Shown here: positions 60,551-64,000 of the stretch, in pieces
How the letters are laid out: the number at the start of each line of letters is the position of its first letter
How positions within the stretch are numbered: position 1 is the stretch's first letter
Assembly: GCF_945859705.1 (NCBI RefSeq)
Contig: NC_079134.1
Span: forward strand, 118,916,620-118,980,619
Direction of reading: 5' to 3'
Source: Episyrphus balteatus
Taxonomy: Eukaryota; Arthropoda; Insecta; Diptera; Syrphidae
Length of the DNA: 64,000 nucleotides
The notes under the pieces: model-generated
Told to the model about the DNA's origin: nothing
Databases searched by the model: none
The model's input: only the letters and a program-made list of their open reading frames with translations
Program-made: the position numbers and the translations under genes

Positions 60551-61585
60551 CCGCCTCCACAGGAGATATTTTTCTCTAACTCAATGTCTAACATCTACAA
60601 CATAACAATTTTTTTTTTCTTGGCTGGGCAAATTTTGTTCGGACAAGACAATTCATTTCATATGCTTCGTTCGCCAGAGGATGATTATGTTTTTTTGCTG
60701 ACAAAATTTATTTTATATGGTCAATTTTGTATGAATACTTCTTTTTTTTTAAATTTTTTTAAATTTATACAATATACATGTACCCATTGCTTGGTGTTTT
60801 TTATTTGCCTTCCAAAAAATAAACAATTTATTTTTATAAAAATCAATTATAATACCTGTTAAATAAATTAAAAATAAATAAATAAATTCAAAAAGTATAT
60901 ACCATTTCATGAAATCTAATTCATTTCAACATAAAACATGCAAAAATTCCCAAAACAAACAAATATATTTTGTCGTCCGCTACTACGGAGACAACCTTCT
61001 TCATGAGAGGACAAAAAATAATGAAAAAACTGCAGTTCCAAAAGAAAAAAAACACATCTGTCAAATTCAATGTTATGTCGTTTTCTATTGACTTTTGAGA
61101 TTTGTGTGTAAAATTCTCAGATTTTCCACTGCAAATAGAATATGAAATCTAGTTTTGTAATTGTGTGCGAAATCTGTGCGTATAAAAAAAATAAAACAAC
61201 AACAAATGTTCAGACAAAAGTCAAACAGAGGTGTGTGTGTGAAAGTGCGTGTGTTTGTATGCGTGAATCTTGATAAAAATCCAGAATCAGATTCTTGAAT
61301 CTCAGATTCATTTTTTTGTCATTGTTTTGAATCTCAAGACGCAAATAGATCATGAAATCTGAGATTTGTCCACTATTTCCCCTCTTCACCCCCCCTTTCA
61401 GCTGTCAAATTCACAAATCTCATTCTGAGATTCGTCAATAGAAAACGACATTAGACAATCGTGTTCAGACAAAATCGAAGACATGGTTGTCTAACATTGA
61501 ATCATAACAAGAAATGGCGAGCCTCCACAAGACATTTCTTGTTAAGACACGTCAACATGACAAAAATTATCTCCTGTGGAGGCGG
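60551..61585. mobile_element. Transposon-like unit with nested MITE
   Basis: CCGCCTCCACAGGAGATA at the left and its exact inverse at the right. AT-rich interior, no transposase. The MITE 61075-61451 lies inside. Confidence 0.65.
61075..61451. mobile_element. MITE (ATGTCGTTTTCTATTGA ends)
   Basis: ATGTCGTTTTCTATTGA and its exact inverse, with subterminal repeats of GAGATTTGTG/CTCAGATT. Nested in 60551-61585. Confidence 0.7.
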
Positions 61586-62025
61586 CCTGTTGAGCCATGG
61601 TGACAACATAAGGCTTGGGTCGCAAAAATTCGGATTTGCACATTCGACTGGCTACCGGTTATACAAAGTGAGTGAGTATAAAATGACCTTCTTCTAACAT
61701 CAGAAGGGCAATCGCTTCGGAAAGTAATATCTGTTTCTTTTTCTCATCAAAATGTAAATAATTATTCATATTTCTCACCAGCAGCGATTTGAGTCTAAAT
61801 GTGGACGGAGATGCTTTCAGCTGGGATGTTTTGGGATGCCGAGCGCTGGCGTTTATATTCCTCTACAAGGGCTCTAAGGGTGATTTTGTTCACTATAAGT
61901 AGAACATAACTTCTGAATTTTGTTTTGTTCACGCAAAGTGAACCATTTACCATTTTGAAACAACTTACGTCTACTACCTCCAACTCCAAACTAGAATCTG
62001 AACAAGGAGAACAAACATCAAGACA

Positions 62026-62166
62026 ATGCCAAGCTATTGCGAGCATTTTGTGTGTGATGATGGAGATGATGCTCCAGTTGATGTTTTAACAACTGTAGAT
62101 GTTGATGATGATTGCGCATTTATTGCACTACAATTCGATAATTTGGGTCCTGGAATTTTTGTGTAA
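62026..62166 (+). other. Short acidic open frame, uncertain
   Basis: A 46-codon frame, MPSYCEHFVCDDGDDAPVDV and onward, rich in Asp and with more balanced composition than the surrounding DNA. No family recognised. It could be a small peptide, a 5' exon piece, or chance. Confidence 0.2.
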
Positions 62167-62169
62167 CTC

Positions 62170-63310
62170 TTATTTAATTATTTCGGAGATTTTTCTCTTT
62201 TATTTTATATACTATTTTTACGAAAACCATAAATCAATTCACCAACAATGTGAAGTTGGTTATGTCAAATGAAATTGTTATACTGTTAGTTATGGCGTTT
62301 TCGATTGGCTCTCCGGAAGCGTCCGGAATCATTCAGAAGCCTTCTGAAAGTGTTTTATTCGCACAAAACTGACAGACAAAACGCTTCTCAGCAGAGATGA
62401 GTATTTACTTCATATGTAGCAGATCTACTTCATTAATTTATTTTGATGTATCTGCTACGTAGCAACCTATTTCTACTTCGTTTAACAAATTTTTTCTAAC
62501 GAACAAAATTTCATTTAAGATGTGTCATCTTGTTTCATTTTTTGTTAAGAATGCATTGTTAGTGCTCTTTAGGCACTGCAAGAATTTCACATCATATACA
62601 TCCAAATCAAAGACCCATCCAAGATATCAATTTTATTTTATGTCACCGCCCAGATCCACATAATGGCTGTGGGTCCGGTCATGCATTTTGCATAAAATAA
62701 ATCAGACATCGGCTTTTAAAAAACAATCTTAGGTTATTATATGGCAGATGGCACATCTTTGCTCATGGAACTAAGACCAAGTCAATGAAAATAATTTTGT
62801 AATAAAAAACACTTTATAATTTGAAATTAAAAATCATTATAGCAATCACGGGGATGGCTTTTTGAGAAAAAAAATCATATTTGTTATTTACGAGTGATGC
62901 GCTTTCAAGCCATGCAGGTCTCATTTAAATCGGTGCTGGTTTTTTTTTTTTTTTAATATATTTATTTTTGGGCATTCTCCTTTGTTTTATATGTATATTT
63001 TTTTTTCATTATCTGCTACATATTTTCCAAATCTACTTCGTTTTTTTGGGCAGTATGTTTCACTTTTCGGGCTTAGCATTCTCATCCCTGCTTCTCAGAA
63101 GAGAAATTCTCTTCTCGATTTAAAGTCAGAAGCACTAATACATAAACACAAAAATGTCAACAAAAACCTCAGACCGAACAAATTTTTTTTTCAAGATTCA
63201 CAAAACTTTTTTATCAACTATAGGCGTGTTTTTTCTATTACTCAGTTGCTGCTCATTTTTGATTTTATTTGCAAAACAATAATACAAATTACACAAGTAA
63301 GTATTTGTTT
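62170..63310. other. Unrecognised AT-rich DNA at the right side
   Basis: No gene, clear inverted repeat or duplication identified. The TCTACTTCGTTT word recurs near 62472 and 63031. Confidence 0.4.
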
Positions 63311-63313
63311 TTA

Positions 63314-63783
63314 AGGGTTGGCCACACCGGAGGGTACATGCGGGAGCGGTACGGGTAATTGTATGAAATAAATTTCAAACTGACATATCAACGTTCAGAT
63401 GTGGAATTTTTTTCATACAATTACCCGTACCCATTGACTTACTTTATATGGACTGCTAGTCGTTTGACTTTTCCATACAAAAATTGAAAAAAAAAATGAT
63501 TCCACATCTTTCTAGCTCTACTAGCGGTATAACCTTAGACGGCGAAAAGAGGAAACTTAGTGAATTTCATCTGTCGTTAAAAGGTAGTGCTTTCTCTGTT
63601 TTTCTATATTTGTTTCTTTCGCACTTCGTCAAAAATGTTGCACTTATTCTCCGCTTTTTTTTAGGGCGCTAGTATCGCGAAGAAACAAGTGGAACCAACC
63701 TGAATATGCTTCTATAGCAGTCCATATATATTAAGTCAATGCCCGTACCGCTACCGCATGTACCCTTCGGTATGGCCAAGCCT
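63314..63783. mobile_element. TTA-flanked palindromic MITE, copy 3 (interrupted)
   Basis: Same ends as 15510-15671 (AGGGTTGGCCACACCGG and inverse), TTA at 63311-63313 and 63784-63786. Split by the insertion 63432-63741; without it the copy is about 152 bp. Confidence 0.8.
63432..63741. mobile_element. MITE with 8-bp duplication CCCGTACC
   Basis: 310 bp, ends CATTGACTTACTTTATATGG and inverse of CATTGACTTAATATATATGG. CCCGTACC at 63424-63431 and 63742-63749. The 8-bp target and CA...TG ends suggest hAT or P superfamily. Confidence 0.85.
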
Positions 63784-64000
63784 TTATTGTTTTTCGAATA
63801 AAATAAAAAAATGAGTAACTACTGAGTTGTAGAAAAAACACGCCTTATATGTAACTGCAGTCGATTCTTAATTCCGCTAAAGCAAATGGTCATTAGAACT
63901 GTGTCAGAGCGAAAAACTTGCCAATATCCTTTTTAAGTATTTTTTAGGATAGAAATTCATAGTTAAAAGTTTAAAATAGCTCTGCTTACCGTAGAAGAAT

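Noticed and set aside
63484..63672. 62-codon frame near the right end
   Set aside because: Falls wholly inside the 310-bp non-autonomous element 63432-63741.

Overview
This window is eukaryotic, AT-rich and most likely from a dipteran insect, probably a higher fly. The evidence is four intron-containing genes with fly-like proteins, introns of 50-70 bp mixed with introns of several kb, and many small inverted-repeat transposons. No coding density or operon layout suggests bacteria. The species cannot be named from the sequence alone.

Layout. (1) 227-12853, minus: an SNRK-type AMPK-related kinase in seven coding exons (831 codons). It starts about 3.6 kb from, and head-to-head with, (2) 16430-24004, plus: a USP20/USP33-type deubiquitinase in seven exons (1030 codons). 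(3) 26824-28042, plus: ribosomal protein uS12 (RpS23) in four exons, 143 aa, apparently intact. (4) 39602-57141, minus: Megator/TPR, the nuclear-basket coiled-coil protein, in eight coding exons (2334 codons). Every exon chain was joined by hand at GT-AG sites and keeps one open frame throughout. From memory and unchecked, the fly orthologues (CG8485, CG8494, RpS23, Mtor) all lie on chromosome arm 2R, which would make this an ordinary conserved neighbourhood.

The remainder is transposon-derived. There are foldback and MITE elements with readable target-site duplications (TA, TTA, 8 bp, 9 bp). There is a near-complete but dead Tc1-like element (9595-10853) and two 3' fragments of a non-LTR retrotransposon with RNase H and a Cys-rich tail (17630-18108; 58577-60215). 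A 1.1-kb near-perfect inverted repeat sits in Megator intron 1. Several insertions are nested, giving a relative age order.

The most interesting signals are: (a) an array of 152-bp palindromic elements ending about 200 bp upstream of RpS23, carrying seven TATCGATA (DRE/DREF, BEAF-type) sites; (b) two sequences that fit the hammerhead ribozyme core, of the type known from Penelope-like elements; (c) the long hairpin inside the Megator pre-mRNA; (d) nested insertions with exact target duplications. I found no CRISPR array, rRNA, intact tRNA, or clearly new gene system.
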